From Lepidostoma basale (Eukaryota; Arthropoda; Insecta; Trichoptera; Lepidostomatidae): a DNA stretch of 64,000 nucleotides. Within the stretch, counting starts at the first letter, position 1. Each line of letters begins with the position of its first letter. Location of the stretch: NCBI GenBank assembly GCA_022606425.2, contig JAHDVF020001519.1, forward strand, positions 493,389-557,388, given 5' to 3'. The notes under the pieces were generated by a model. The model ran no database searches and had not been told where the DNA came from. It saw nothing but the letters and a program-made list of their open reading frames with translations. Below are positions 19,360-30,140 of the stretch, piece after piece. A program made the position numbers and the translations under genes.

Positions 19360-19893
19360 TTTCGAAATAAAGAAAAAAGTAGAATTAGTTATTAAAAAAA
19401 ACATCGCGTCATTGAAGTATTATTTATTATTTTAAATATTCATTACGAAGTTTTTTATTTAAGTTCAAGAAAAAAATAAAACTCTATCTTAACCTTTCCC
19501 TTACGGTGCTAAAATAAAAACGCGCGTTCCTGTGTTGGGTAGTCAGTACCCAATCAAAAATTAGCCATTAAAAATCGGAAAAATAAGAACATTCATAGCT
19601 TATCCCCTTAATTAATTATAATTGAAGTCAAAAATTATAATAATTGAGATTTATTTGCTATAAACATAAGAAAAACGCTCACGGGACGGGCATAAGTCCA
19701 CTCTAGTTGCAAGCCCGAGAGCTACTGCCAGCGGCAGTGAGAACATTAAGCTCCTCGCGCTTTCACAGTGAAGTATGCAAGGGTGAGATTCGAATATAGT
19801 GTCGCGCACTCAGCGCTATGAATTTCGTTTCCGATTTCACAAAATATCTCGGATGTACCCGATAAATTTTGATTATTATTAATATTATTTTTG
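19360..19893. other. No feature recognised
   Basis: Contains a more GC-rich patch at 19680-19860 (gacgggcataagtccactct) that I cannot assign. No ORF. Confidence 0.35.
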
Positions 19894-19895
19894 TA

Positions 19896-20412
19896 AACCT
19901 ATCCAAAAAAGCTAGAATGGCAGTGCACATTGGTGTTCTTCTACCGACCCTTATGTATGGAAGCGAAGCATGGAACTGGCAAAAGAAGGATGAAAGTAGA
20001 ATAAATGCAGTAGAAATGAGATCTCTTAGACGAATGTGTGGATACTCTGTGTATGATAGAGTGTCGAATGAAAATATAAGAAGTGAATGTGGTGCGAATG
20101 ATGGTGTCATGAACAAAATAATGAAAAGATCATTAAGATGGTTTGGACATATGGAAGGAATGAATGAAGAAAGAATGGTAAAAAAATTACATGTTGATGA
20201 TGTAAATGGAACCAGAAATAGAGGAAGACCGAGGAAAACGTGGCACGATCAAATAAATCAAATATTGAATGTCGGCCATGTGGAGTCAGAGAAATGGACG
20301 CGCGTGCATGACACGATGTATGAATGTTGAGGAAGCGAGAGAAATATGTCAGGAAAGAAAAGTGTGGCAGTCCATTCTTTCTGCCTACCCCTTCGGGGAG
20401 ACGGCGTGATGG
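19896..20412 (+). pseudogene. RTE-like LINE copy, near-intact C-terminal reading frame
   Basis: Runs from KKARMAVHIGVLLPTLMYGS through WQKKDESRINAVEMRSLRRM, CGYSVYDRVSNENIRSECGA, SLRWFGHMEGMNEERMVKK and GRPRKTWHDQINQILNVGHV. A 1-2 base loss at about 20283 (catgtggagtcag for catgtgaggagtcag) shifts the frame before RRACMTRCMNVEE. Ends with the cccttcgggg hairpin, tga and a TTAG/TTAA tail. This copy shows the uninterrupted sequence at the site where copy A was invaded. Confidence 0.85.
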
Positions 20413-21054
20413 TTAGTTAATTAATTAGTTATTTTTTTAATCAATGCGTAAATATAATAGAGAGGAATACCTAAAATCTTAACCTTGTATTTATTATATT
20501 TATAAAGATATTGATGGTTATTAAAAGCAACGTGTAGAAGATACCCATCATAGGGATGAGAGGGTTAAATGAAAAATAAAATCAGTTTTAATGTAATAAT
20601 TACAGCGATACACAATAGTGTTTAAAATTCTGTTGTCAGCCAAGAGAATAGTACGTTTTGTATCCAAGCATCACCGCTGTGAGATTTATTACATCCAGCC
20701 AACATAACTCCACAAAGAAATGTACATTCTAGTAGACGCGCGATTTTCAACACATTATTTTTACCCGGGTCTCAAAGCGTTAAGAGAGATTTTCAAAGAC
20801 AGCATGATTTATGCCCATCTCGCCCTGCAGAAGCTCGTATTTCTCAGTTTCTTTATTAAGTGCGAGAAAACAGATGATAAATCATATTTTTGCGAGGAAA
20901 CTGTACGGTATAGTTATATTATTTGGATCGAGAACCGAATCCCTGAGATACATTTTTCTTGATGTTTTTTTTCAGCATCAATATGTGCAGAATGTTAGCT
21001 TTATGCGTCAATATTCTCTCTTCAGTATATTACATTACGTGCTTTCATTTGGTT
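20413..21054. other. No supported gene
   Basis: Two overlapping open frames of about 80 codons (20720-20962 and 20811-21062) show no domain that I recognise and no codon evidence; I do not call them. 21070-21146 ends ELERIQKRFFRL, which resembles the xRIQRxFLR motif of LINE RT C-termini and may be the flank into which the next LINE inserted. Confidence 0.4.
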
Positions 21055-21146
21055 TGAAGTAATTTGGAGTACTTCTCCATCATTTGGGACCCCAGAGAAA
21101 ATAACAGTCATCTTGGAACTAGAAAGAATCCAGAAACGATTTTTTA

Positions 21147-22096
21147 GACTTTTTTTTTATTTTTAAAACCCGATTGGGTTATATGGTTACATTTTTAGAT
21201 CTTACTATTAATTATGTATTGTTTCAGATATTTTTTATATTGAGTTGTAGTGAGATTCCTTGTGTCTTTAGGTAGTTCATTGTAAAGTTTCAGTCCATTG
21301 TTCAATATCCTTGATTGTCCTGTCTTAGTTCGTGCAATCGGTAAGTGATATCTGTCACAATTCCTGGTCCAGTGTCTGTGTATGTCTGAATTTTTAGTTA
21401 ATTTGTAGGTGCTGTCTGTTGTCTTTTCCATGGTCACTCTGTGTACAATTTTTAAGGTCTCATATTTGGTCAGGTCTGATATGTCCATTTGTTTTGTTTT
21501 TCTGTAAACTTGTATGGTTGGGGTAAGGTAGTCAATGTTATATGCTAATTTTATCATTTTATTTTGTTGTCTTTGGAGTCTGGAGATGTCCTTTTGGTTT
21601 CCTGTCCCCTAGAAGGGAATCGTATATGTCAGTCGGCTTTTTACATACGCTTCGTACATCATAACTTTTTCCCTTCTTGGTATGTAATTCTGTATTTTGT
21701 AGAAGAGGGAGTATAGCGATGCTAACTTGTCTGTTAGGTTGTCTATGTGTTTTGTCCATTTTAGTTGTCTGTCCATTGTTAGTCCTAGGTACTTTACATA
21801 GTCGAGTTCGGTTATTGCGTCATTTTTTATTTTTATGCACATGTTATGGTTTTACTTGCTTGTTTCAAAGTGTATAATGTTACACTTTTTTACATTTAAG
21901 GTCAGGTAGTTGTTGGTTGTCCAGTTGGTTAGTGTCTCTTTATCTATGTTAATTTGTTTACAGGTCTCATTGTCGTTGTCGTTTTTGTAAAATATAGCAA
22001 GGTCGTCTGCATACATAATTATTTTCCCTGTCATGTTGTATCTTGTTATGTCGTTAATGTAAAGTATATAAAGTAGTGGTCCCAGGAACCTCAGGA
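21147..22096 (-). pseudogene. Zinc-knuckle LINE family: RT palm and C-terminus
   Basis: Minus strand, from LGPLLYILYINDI and the catalytic IIMYADDLAIF (YADD) through ITELDYVKYLGLTMDRQLKW, KSRLTYTIPF, then, after stops and frameshifts near 21600, DKTHRQ and TKTGQSRILNNGLKLYNELP to KYLKQYIINSKI. The 3' UTR (aatgtaaccatataacccaa) and A-rich tail are shared with the ORF1-bearing element at 1064-2811, so both derive from one family. 5' truncated within the GxxLGPLL motif. Confidence 0.85.
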
Positions 22097-22097
22097 A

Positions 22098-22440
22098 CTA
22101 TTACTTCTTCTTCTTCTTCTTCATCTCCTTGTAGACCTTTGGTCTGTTCCTGAAATCAAGCTAGCCTCTCTTGGGAGGTTGACTCCCAACTATCTCTCCA
22201 TCTTTTCGGTGGTCTTCCGGGGGGACGGCAACCGGCAGAAATCTGATGCGCCACAGCGTATGGGATTCTGGTGGGATCCATCCTCTGCAAGTACGCATTC
22301 CAGTATCTTCTGCGTTGTCTGCCCCATCTGACGACATACTTGCAGATCTCGCGGATAGCCGTGCTCCTCACCCTATCTCGAATAGTCCTTCCTGCTATCA
22401 TCATCAGCGTCCTCATCTCTGCCACTCGTACTTTAGCCTT
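22098..22440 (-). pseudogene. LINE RT C-terminal extension, GAA-tailed family, copy 1
   Basis: Minus strand: MAEMRTLMMIAGRTIRDRVR, STAIREICKYVVRWGRQRRR, YWNAYLQRMDPTRIPYAVAH, RPPGRPPKRWRDSWES and a stop. The element tail is GAAGAAGAAG (ttcttcttcttc at 22106-22122 on the plus strand). The fuller relative at 55367-56000 shares the order R(T/S)LRxxxGxTxRDRxRxxxIRxIC...VRWGRxRRRY. Confidence 0.75.
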
Positions 22441-23104
22441 CGTTCTTGTGGTATCCGCTTACTATTACTAGTACTAATATCCTTAATTGTACCACCTTCA
22501 CTATTTCTCATAAGAATGTTGAATATCAACACTCTTGAAACACGTCAAATGATCTTTCTAGATGAGCATTTGTTATACTGTTATCCGGAGATGTGGAAAC
22601 GGAGACAGTCCTCCTTGGAAGCAATTATAGCAAATTCGTGAATACCCTTACGATAAGAGTAACAAAGAGATTTCTGTCACACCTATTCACATGGTTCTGT
22701 GCATATTTTTTTTCTCCGCGCTTTACATCGATTTGGCTCGCGTTGTAATGTTAAAAGCTATTTAATACATTTAGGAAATAGAAAATAACTTTAATTCTTC
22801 ATATAAAGCACTCACTTTGTGGATAATGTTAATGTATATTTCCGACTAATTTGCTATTTTCGAACATTTTTATTTACTTATCCATTTATCTATTGTTCCC
22901 CTCCTAATTTGCATTTCTTAGAATATTGCTATTTCAAAGGTAAACATTTGTTCCAATTATCCCTTCCCTTCTCGCACCCCCTACTCTGATTTCACTGTTT
23001 GTTATTATATATACACCTAAGAATTTTATGTTTGTTTAGTTATTATACTGCCCTGATGAAGCTTGGATCTCTCCTGATCTTCCCGCTGTATATTCCTGCG
23101 GTGT
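22441..23104. other. No feature recognised
   Basis: No ORF beyond shadows. A ctgatgaagcttgg string at 23053 is not followed by a matching stem or GAAA and is not counted as the hairpin motif. Confidence 0.3.
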
Positions 23105-23375
23105 ATATTTTATCTTTTATGAAATGTTCATGTATTATATATTATGCTTATTTATTTATTCAATAAAGTACAGCGGAGCATAGAAGTAAGGTGGGGTAGA
23201 TTAAATGTGGTCTGGCACCCCCTTGTTGTTGCCGTATTTAAATGTAAGTCCCGGATGGACCGGGGACAGGCCCAGGGAGTGTACGAGCGAGGCTGATAAA
23301 AGGGCGCCGCTACGCCCTATAACAGCCTCGGGTATGTGGCGGGAACTTCTATGTTCCTTTAAAAAAAAAAAAAGT
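23105..23375 (+). repeat. Dispersed A-tailed repeat
   Basis: Nearly the same sequence as 28128-28343: gaaatgttcatgtattatat, attaaatgtggtctggcacc, aatgtaagtcccggatggac, cgctacgccctat and cagcctcgggtatgtggc, ending in an A tract (23361-23373). The A tail and size suggest a SINE-like or truncated LINE 3' unit. No A/B box pair is evident; the source is unknown. Confidence 0.65.
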
Positions 23376-23426
23376 ATGACGTATCTTCTTTGCCTATTCC
23401 ATCTAATCATCTTATTTCTTCCGCCT

Positions 23427-23477
23427 TTTTTTACTTCCATCCTTCTTTTGCCAGTTCATACTTCACTTCCATACGTA
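23427..23477 (-). pseudogene. RTE-like LINE scrap
   Basis: The complement of ttccatccttcttttgccag and cttcacttccatacg matches the YGSEAxNWQKKDES segment. Isolated 50 bp island. Another island of the same part lies at 24866-24905. Confidence 0.6.
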
Positions 23478-23906
23478 AGTAACAATAAATTATAAATAAC
23501 ATAATGTATTATTTTGAGCTCCGTATAATATGATATGACTACATTGCTGTGATTTTGACGGTGTTTTGCGTTTATGTATTGAATAGTATTATTTCTGTCC
23601 TTTATTTTTGGAAAACTAAAAGCAATGTTACACGTTTATCTAAGTGTTTCTCCAGCCTAGTACATAAGTTTTACGAACTAGCCTCTAGGATGTATGACAT
23701 ACTAAGGGTAGAGTGTCCACCGACCTTGAAGAACCAAACAAAATAATCTCTTCAGAAAATCTCGCGAGGGGGAGGCAGATCCGAAAACAGAAATTCAAGA
23801 TTATTATTACATAAGTTACTTCACAATACGAGTTCAAGAAACTATTTATGTTAACGTAACAAACCTTTTCGTTGTTAAAATGACACTACTTTTGGCGCAT
23901 TTATTT
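23478..23906. other. No feature recognised
   Basis: AT-rich; the 65-codon open frame 23549-23746 has no recognisable domain. Confidence 0.3.
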
Positions 23907-24330
23907 CTCTCTCTCTCTCTCTCTGGTTTCAATCCTGGGATTGGTTTGCAGCAATTTTCTCTATTCGTCTTGTGCGGCTCTTTGGAAATCTGCATATGAT
24001 GAGCAGCGCACGTCTACCAACAGGTCCTCCAGGTACTCTCGGCGCGGGCGTCCCCTAGAGTTTGTCCCCTCGGTCATACCCTCCATTATGGCATGCAAGA
24101 GGCCTTCCTGTCGTATTACATGGCCGATCTTTCTTGCACGCCTTTCGGACAAGGTTCTGAGCAGGTGCCTTCCTCCTTCGATTCTTTGGAGAACCTCCTC
24201 ATTTGTAATGTGGTCTCTCCAGGAAATTCCTAATAGTATTCTATAAGACCACATCTCAAAAGCCTCTAGTCTCCGTTTATCTCTTTTGGATAGGTACCGT
24301 GTCTCGCAGTCGTACATCTAGATACTCCAT
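23907..24330 (-). pseudogene. LINE RT C-terminal extension, CT-tailed family, copy 2
   Basis: Minus strand open from MYDCETRYLSKRDKRRLEAF through EMWSYRILLGISWRDHITNE, GGRHLLRTLSERRARKIGHV, MTEGTNSRGRPRREYLEDLL to FQRAAQDE. The 3' end is a pure GA repeat (ctctctctctctctctct at 23907-23924). At over 110 codons it is the best copy of the family that is also at 4915-5335. RT palm not included. Confidence 0.8.
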
Positions 24331-24429
24331 ATAAAGGTCTTGATGAGGAGTATTCTTAGTTTTAGGTCTATATTGTTAGATTCTATTATTTTCGACCTTT
24401 TGTTAAATGCAAACATTTATTTATTTCAT

Positions 24430-24905
24430 CTCTATTTTCCTCTTCCTCCTCTCTGTGGCGTCTTCTTTGCACTGTGCTTCAAAGTCTGTCTTCTGTAGTA
24501 TTTTCCTTGCAATCACAATGATGTTAGTCTATTGGAGTTTTGCTTTATAGGAGTCCTTGAAGCATTTCCTCTGACCACCGTGTGAACGTGTCCCTTGGGT
24601 CAGCTGAGAGTACATAATCTTCCTTGGGAGTCTTATCTCAGGCATTCTGATGACGTGACCAGCCCAGCGCAGTTGTCTCTGAATAATGGTAGCCTCAATA
24701 CTTGTCATATTGACCTCTGACAGCTGTTCCGATCAAATCAGGAATCTGACTGATCTCTCATAAGCTGCAGCCTGGACGGGTGACAGGAGCGCATGGCGTG
24801 CCTTGGTCAATAGTTTACAGGATGGACACGACCCTCATTCATGAGGAATACGACTGAGAAGATGCTTCACTTCCATACATAAGTGTTAGTACTAAAACAC
24901 CATAA
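24430..24905 (-). pseudogene. LINE RT C-terminal fragment (QRQLRWAGHVIRM family)
   Basis: Minus strand: IEATIIQRQLRWAGHVIRMP, EIRLPRKIMYSQLTQGTRSH, GGQRKCFKDSYKAKLQ, then stops and IVIARKILQKTDFEAQCKED. LRWxGHVxRMPxxRLPxxxxYxQLxxGxRxxGGQxKRFKDxLKxxL is a very common animal LINE end. Relative on the plus strand at 26634. 24866-24905 is an RTE scrap adjoining it. Confidence 0.8.
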
Positions 24906-24999
24906 TTGTAAGAATAATAATATTAAAGAATAAAAAATATAAAATCCATTGTTTTGGCAGGAACACTTTGATATTTTAACATTATTCACTGTTAAATTA

Positions 25000-25545
25000 A
25001 AAACACTGTTTTAATATCAAAAATTTAGTTTATTTTTTTATAAAATCGCCGTGACAGCTGTTTCGGTAACCGATGTTACCATTGTCAGGTGTTACAATAA
25101 TCTAAAGATAAATACAGAAAGATTTCATTTATATAGTAAACACGATTATTAATAGGGGAAGAAATATAAATATAAGCAATTAAGATGGGAAAACACAGTA
25201 ATTAAGTAAAAGTAATTATGCCTGAAAGAAATTCAACATCAATGAGTTAGACAAATTAGTAATACTGTAAATAATTTTAAAACCTAATTGTATAGTGGGA
25301 AAACCGGTAATTAGGTAGCAACAATTATTCATGAAATTGTTTAACATGGATGATTCAGACAAAATCATGAAAATAAATAAAAAAGCAAATAAGTGAATAA
25401 CATTAATAATGGACATAAAAAGGTAATACGTGATATTAATATTTTTTGGTCATATTATAATATGAAAATGTTTATATGTCGCGACGATTTTATAAAAAAA
25501 TAAACTTAATTTTTGATATTAAAACAGTGTTTTTAATTTAACAGT
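25000..25545. repeat. Foldback element with hairpin motif near its left arm
   Basis: 25001-25050 (aaacactgttttaatatcaa...) is repeated in inverse at 25484-25540. Minus strand 25053-25088 holds CTGACAA, T, GGTAAC-atcg-GTTACC (6 bp stem), GAAA, CAGCTGTC. Compared with the hammerhead core CUGANGA one base differs. The centre, 25140-25440, is AT-rich without coding potential. Confidence 0.6.
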
Positions 25546-26512
25546 GAATAATAATAAAAAATATTAATATAAAAAAGCATCGTAGTACACTATTCCCAAA
25601 GTTTATTTAAATATGGATTATAATTTTAAAGTAAATTAATAAAAATTTTACAAAAACATTTTTACCCCACTGTGATGTCTTGTTTTCTACCACTTGCCAT
25701 CTTCTAAGATCCTGTCATATTCAGGGCGCCTAAAGTTAAGGGATGCTCCAACTACAGCACTGTGTTCATCTCAACTTGGCGTATAACGTACTAACTTCTC
25801 CGGTCTTTAGCAACTAAATAATAGAAAACCCCTTTCTAAGAAACCATATTTCATTGTCTTCCCCTCGTTAACCTAATAACAAACAGCCAGCACTGTATAT
25901 ACGACATACGGAATATACACATAACCATTGTTCTAATCTCAAACACCATTAAACTTGAATTTTCTGTATTCAAATTTATATCGTCACTGTAATTCCATAT
26001 ACAAAATTAATATAAACAGTGTAAAAGCTGTTACAAAATGAATTCACCGGGACCTTGGATATATCCATATGTGAATATTAATCCTTACATATCACTGGGA
26101 AGGGGGTGTATGGGAACATTAATCCCGCAGTAATACGGCACATTGGCCTCGGATGCGTCCTCACGCACGCACGTCTCCGTGAGCGCGTTCCTTCTCTCAA
26201 TCTCGAACTGTACAATTACACCTGTGCATATATAAAAAAATTTGACGTTTACAAGCTGTGACTCTTACATGTATTTTAATATCCTCTTCGATCGATGATT
26301 CGGAGATTGTTGCGGTCTTTATATTCAGTTTTTTTTTTTATAGATGGGAGTTGCTTTATTTTTTACCTTGCTTATAATGTACAAGGTTTATAATATCATG
26401 AAATGGATTTTTCTGCAATTATTTCATCTTAGTTTGTCTCAAAGTGTTGGAATCAGGAGGGATATGCTAAAGTGGACCAATCAGGAACTTCTCAACTCGT
26501 CATTAAACACTT
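25546..26512. other. No feature recognised
   Basis: No repeat family, LINE motif or ORF that I can support. It is one of the longer stretches without an identifiable transposon and could be unique sequence. Confidence 0.35.
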
Positions 26513-26578
26513 ATCGCTTCTCGGCCTGTTGGCTAAGATCAAATCAAAGTGTAGTATCTGTTCTTATCAGCTTTATAT
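26513..26578 (+). pseudogene. U2 snRNA pseudogene (5' part)
   Basis: atcgcttctcggcctgttgg, ctaagatcaa, then agtgtagtatctgttcttat and cagctttatat follow the first about 65 nt of U2 small nuclear RNA, including the GUAGUA branch-site recognition sequence. A 5 bp insertion (atcaa duplicated) precedes AGTGTAG, and similarity ends in the AATATCTGATA region. The Sm site and 3' stem-loops are absent, so it cannot form a working snRNP. The parent would be a spliceosomal U2 gene elsewhere. Confidence 0.85.
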
Positions 26579-26633
26579 TCAGGGTAGTGTAACCTGATTG
26601 CTTGTGAAATGACAAGACAATTGACAAATGCCA

Positions 26634-26830
26634 ACATTCTTTGCTGAGTTCAATGAGACAACTGCGCTGGGCTGACCATGATTTATGAATTCCTGAGACT
26701 AGACTCTCAAGTGAAATTCTATACTCTCAACTGACTCACGGAAACAATCACACGGAGAAGAAACGCTTCAAGGACTCCCTTAAAGCAAACCTCCAAAGGA
26801 AAAATGAATCAATGCTGGTATGAGACTGGT
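26634..26830 (+). pseudogene. LINE RT C-terminal fragment (same family as 24430)
   Basis: MRQLRWADHDL, a stop, IPETRLSSEILYSQLTHGNN, HTEKKRFKDSLKANLQRKN. Matches the LRWxGHVxRMPxTRLP...YSQLxxG...KRFKDxLKxNL pattern with several damaging changes. Begins 55 bp after the U2 relic. Confidence 0.75.
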
Positions 26831-26919
26831 TTAAGCCATTATCGAATTTTATTATTACCACATTTGATAATCCCTTAGATAGACGATATATGTGATTTCC
26901 ATATATTATAATTAAACTT

Positions 26920-27501
26920 TATAATATTGGAAGAAGGGTTGGAGCTGTAAACAAAATAAATTGTGCACTCAAAGTCATTACCGCAAATAGAAATATATAC
27001 ACTAAAGCAACGATGGCAGTGCACAATGGAGTTCTAGTGCCGAGCCTTTTGTATGGAAGTGAAGCTTGCAGTTGGCAGAAGAAGGATGAAAGTAGGATAA
27101 ATGCCGTAGAAATGAGGTCACTAAGAATAATGTTTGGAAAAATAATGTATGATAGAATATCTAATGATGAAGAAAGAAAGGAATGTAAGGCGGATGAATG
27201 TGTGATAAACAAAATCAAGAAAGCGTAACTAAGATGGTTTGGACATATGGAACAAATGGATGAGGGAAGAATGGTTAAAAAGATATATACAAGTAGTGTG
27301 AACGGAAAAAGAAGTCGAGGAAGGCCAAGAAAGACCAAATTAATCAATTACTGAAAGGCGGCCATGTTCAAAGTAGGAACAATCGACGAGCGTGAATGTA
27401 GAAGAGTCGTGAGAGTTGTGTCAGAATAGAATAATGTGGCCCTCCATCCTCTCTGCCTAGCCTTCTGGGGAAACGGCGTTATTATGGCGATGGTTAGTTA
27501 G
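26920..27501 (+). mobile_element. RTE-like LINE copy with 14 bp TSD
   Basis: 5' truncated insertion flanked by ttataattaaactt at 26906-26919 and 27502-27515. The coding trace runs from GRRVGAVNKINCALKVITAN and MAVHNGVLVPSLLYGSEACS to RINAVEMRSLRIMFGKIMYD, a stop at 27226 in IKKA*LRWFGH, then the GRPRK region with a small deletion. It ends cttctggggaaacggcg plus a short insert and GTTAGTTAG. The TSD fits target-primed reverse transcription. Confidence 0.9.
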
Positions 27502-27515
27502 TTATAATTAAACTT

Positions 27516-28127
27516 CTATTTAACAGACGTTTTTATTCGTATTAATTAATGAATATTAAGAAACAATAAAATATTAAATTTAGTATTTTTTGATCGAGGT
27601 CACTTACCATACTACCTTTGAATACAAATCTTCAAAACAAATGCTTATAATTTATTTAAGTGTTTAATGGAAGATTAAAATCTTGAATTTCTCCGGTACT
27701 CTGAATATTTAAAAACGATGAACAAATTCAAAACAAAAATAAGAAACAAGAGCAGATGGTAGCAATGGTTGTGTTACTTGAAACAGGGGATAAACGAGAA
27801 AACAAATTGCTGGAGGACATTTGAGTGACAGAACAGTTTTTTGAAATTTCGAATCTTTAAGGAATAAGTCTGAGGGAATCTCGTGATCATTCACTAACTC
27901 TGCTTTCACTTTTCTTTCGAGCTTTCACTTTTCCAGTGACTCCATGTAAACACTTTTCACATTTAAGATATCTTTTGAAAAAATTTCAGCACAACACGTG
28001 TGCAGTGATTTTTATTCAATATTATGAAATGCTTCCTAAACCTCGTCCTTTGTTCTAAATGTCACAAACTCTACTCCACAATTTTTCCCACCCGCATTTC
28101 TTTTAATCTTAAATGTAATGTTTCTGA
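27516..28127. other. No feature recognised
   Basis: AT-rich, no convincing ORF on either strand; the antisense 66-codon frame at 27709-27909 has no domain. Confidence 0.35.
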
Positions 28128-28343
28128 AATGTTCATGTATTATATATTTTGCTTATTTATTCAATGTACAGCGGAACATAGAAGTAAAATAGGGTAGATT
28201 AAATGTGGTCTGGCACCCCCTTGCTTTTGCCGTATTTAAATGTAAGTCCCGGATGGACCGGGGACAGGATAGTGATCAAAGGGCGCCGCTACGCCCTATG
28301 ACAGCCTCGGGTATGTGGCAGGAACTTCTACATTCCTTTTTTT
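28128..28343 (+). repeat. Dispersed A/T-tailed repeat, copy of 23105-23375
   Basis: The same blocks in the same order as the 23105 copy, with about 25 bp missing after ccggggacagg. It ends at a T tract (28338-28346), where the RTE-tailed element is attached. Confidence 0.65.
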
Positions 28344-28490
28344 TTTAACTAACTAACTAACCATCACGCCGTCTCCCCGAAAGGGTAGGCAGAAAGAATG
28401 GACTGTCCCACTTTTACTGAAGCGGCACTCCATCCTTCTCTTTTCGCTCCGCGGGAGACGCGGTGTGATGGGTTGCGAACCTCATCGCCA
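28344..28490 (-). repeat. RTE-tailed non-autonomous retroposon, 5' truncated
   Basis: Complement: tail gttagttagttagtt, hairpin end ccctttcggggagacggc, then cattctttctgcc and the block tgatgcggcactcc-like to ggttcgcaaccc. Only the last 145 bp of the element are present. Confidence 0.75.
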
Positions 28491-28554
28491 CAAAATTTTT
28501 AATAAAATTACAATACGGATTTATTTAATTTCGTAATACAAGTATTTAGAAAAT

Positions 28555-28845
28555 CCATTGTTTCTGCCGAAACACTATGATACTTCAACATTATAAAATG
28601 TTTAAAGTTAAAATACTGTTATTACATATCACGATTTATTTAAATTGGTTTGTCGCAACAGCTGTTTAACCAACATATATTGAAATAATCAGGTGTTACA
28701 AACAACTGTTGTTACAAACAAGAAAAAAACCTGATGATGCCAACATAGGTTGCAAAACAGCTTTCGCACCATCTATTTAAATAAATCGTAATACGTAAAA
28801 ACATGTAATTAATTTTAAATGTAAAATAAAATCAACACATTGTAT
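28555..28845. repeat. Decayed foldback with two hairpin-motif relics
   Basis: The sequence at 28655-28705 (complement ACCTGATTATTTCAATATATG...GTTAAACAGCTGTTGC) and its near-inverse at 28730-28785 (ACCTGATGATGCCAACATAG, GTTGCAAAACAGCTTTCGC) form two arms with taaataaatcgt/acgatttattta ends. The right copy keeps CTGATGA and a partial CAAC/GTTG stem but has CAAAA for GAAA. Confidence 0.5.
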
Positions 28846-28949
28846 ATTCACCACTGAATTGTAATTATACTTGTATTATTTTTTTCTGACACTGTGATTT
28901 ATAATGTTTACAAAACAATATTTAAAAAATTTAACACCGTTAAAACAAT

Positions 28950-29200
28950 TTTTAGGTCAAAGAATATATGAAAATTCATGGGATTCCAACACTGGATTGG
29001 CCCGGAAATAGCCCTGACCTAAACCCTATCGAGAACTTGTGGCATAAAATGGCAATTAAAATAAATAAACTGAAGCCTCCGTCAAAGGAAAACCTTAAAA
29101 ACTTCATAGAAAAAGTGTGATGGAAAAATTTATCCAAGACTACATACATAATTTGGTGAAATCCATGCCTAAACGTATTGAAGCAGTTATTTAAAAAAAG
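28950..29200 (+). pseudogene. Tc1-like transposase C-terminal fragment
   Basis: Plus strand: VKEYMKIHGIPTLDWPGNSP, DLNPIENLWHKMAIKINKLK, PPSKENLKNFIEKV, stop. DWPxxSPDLNPIENLW is the end of the DDE/D catalytic core of Tc1-type transposases; the Glu of NPIENLW is the last catalytic acid. The earlier acids are missing. 29410-29445 (cagtgttgcttaataatttg) may be the right terminal repeat. Confidence 0.85.
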
Positions 29201-29572
29201 GAGGAATAACAATGTACTGATTTTGTTGGTTTTTAATAATTGTTAGTGTTATATACCTATGTAATTTTATTTGAAATAAACATGTGTTTATTTAAATTAT
29301 GTGAGCATTTTTAATTTTTGTGACAAAAAATCGAAAATCTACAAATTAACTCTAAAATTAAGAAGAAAAAAATTTTTTGATCCTTAAGAAGGCACTTTTC
29401 ATGCAGATCATCTTTAAACAGTGTTGCTTAATAATTTGGAGTGAAAAGCTATCAAGGAATCACAAAAAATATATATATAATTACAAAAAACCGATGTTTT
29501 CAGTGTGAAAAGATTTCTGTGCTCGCTACTGTATATTTCCTAGAAGTGATATTTTCTTTTATAATATATAAG
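29201..29572. other. Tc1 3' flank, otherwise nothing recognised
   Basis: A probable UTR and terminal repeat of the Tc1-like relic up to about 29445, then AT-rich spacer. Confidence 0.4.
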
Positions 29573-30140
29573 CGAAAATGGCCGTTCACAATGGAGTTCT
29601 GGTTCCAACCCTTATGTATGGAAGCGAAGCATGGAACTGGCAGAAGAAAGATGAGAGCAGAATAAATGCGGTAGAGATGAGGTCCCTAAGACGTATGTGT
29701 GGTAGAACGATGTACGACAGAATCTCAAATGCTGATATTAGGAAGGAATGTAGAGCGAAAGAAGGTAGAAGGTATAAGACAGAATCTCAAATGCTGATAT
29801 TCGAAAGAAGGTATTATGAACAAAATTATGAAAGGTTCGCTGCGTTGGTTCGGACATATGGAGCGCATGGGTGAAGAAAAAATGGTTAAAAAAGTATACG
29901 TTAACAATGTAAATGGAGTAAGGAGTCGAAGTAGACCGAGGAAAACATGGCATGATCAAATTAATCAAATATTAAAAGTTGGTCATGTCAGAAGCCGGAA
30001 GAATCGACGTGCGTGTATGACTCGATGTATGAATGTGGAGGAAGCTAGAGAGGTGTGCCAGGATAGAGTAGTGTGGCGGTCTATTCGCTCTGCCTACACC
30101 TGCGGGGAAACGGCGTGATGTTTTGTTGTTGTTGTTGTTT
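29573..30140 (+). pseudogene. RTE-like LINE copy, GTT-tailed subfamily
   Basis: MAVHNGVLVPTLMYGSEAWN, RINAVEMRSLRRMCGRTMYD and RISNADIRKECRAKEG are followed by a 57 bp partial duplication: cagaatctcaaatgctgata occurs at 29720 and 29777. The frame then reopens as MNKIMKGSLRWFGHMERMGE to RRACMTRCMNVEEAREVCQD and SAYTCGETA, stop. The tail is gttttgttgttgttgttgtt, not GTTA. After the duplication the C-terminal 100 codons are fully open, so this copy is relatively young. Confidence 0.85.

Noticed and set aside
20720..21062. Two overlapping 80-codon open frames as a host gene
   Set aside because: No domain, no homologous repeat, no supporting start context, and the 3' end runs into LINE-like sequence.
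23053..23075. ctgatgaagcttgg as another hammerhead-like motif
   Set aside because: No complementary stem partner and no GAAA follow at the proper distance.
26919..27347. 142-codon open frame on the minus strand (and similar antisense frames at 3510-3914, 19763-20116, 29738-29968, 50114-50353)
   Set aside because: They are mirror frames of the RTE-like LINE coding strand; the sense strand encodes the recognised LINE peptide.
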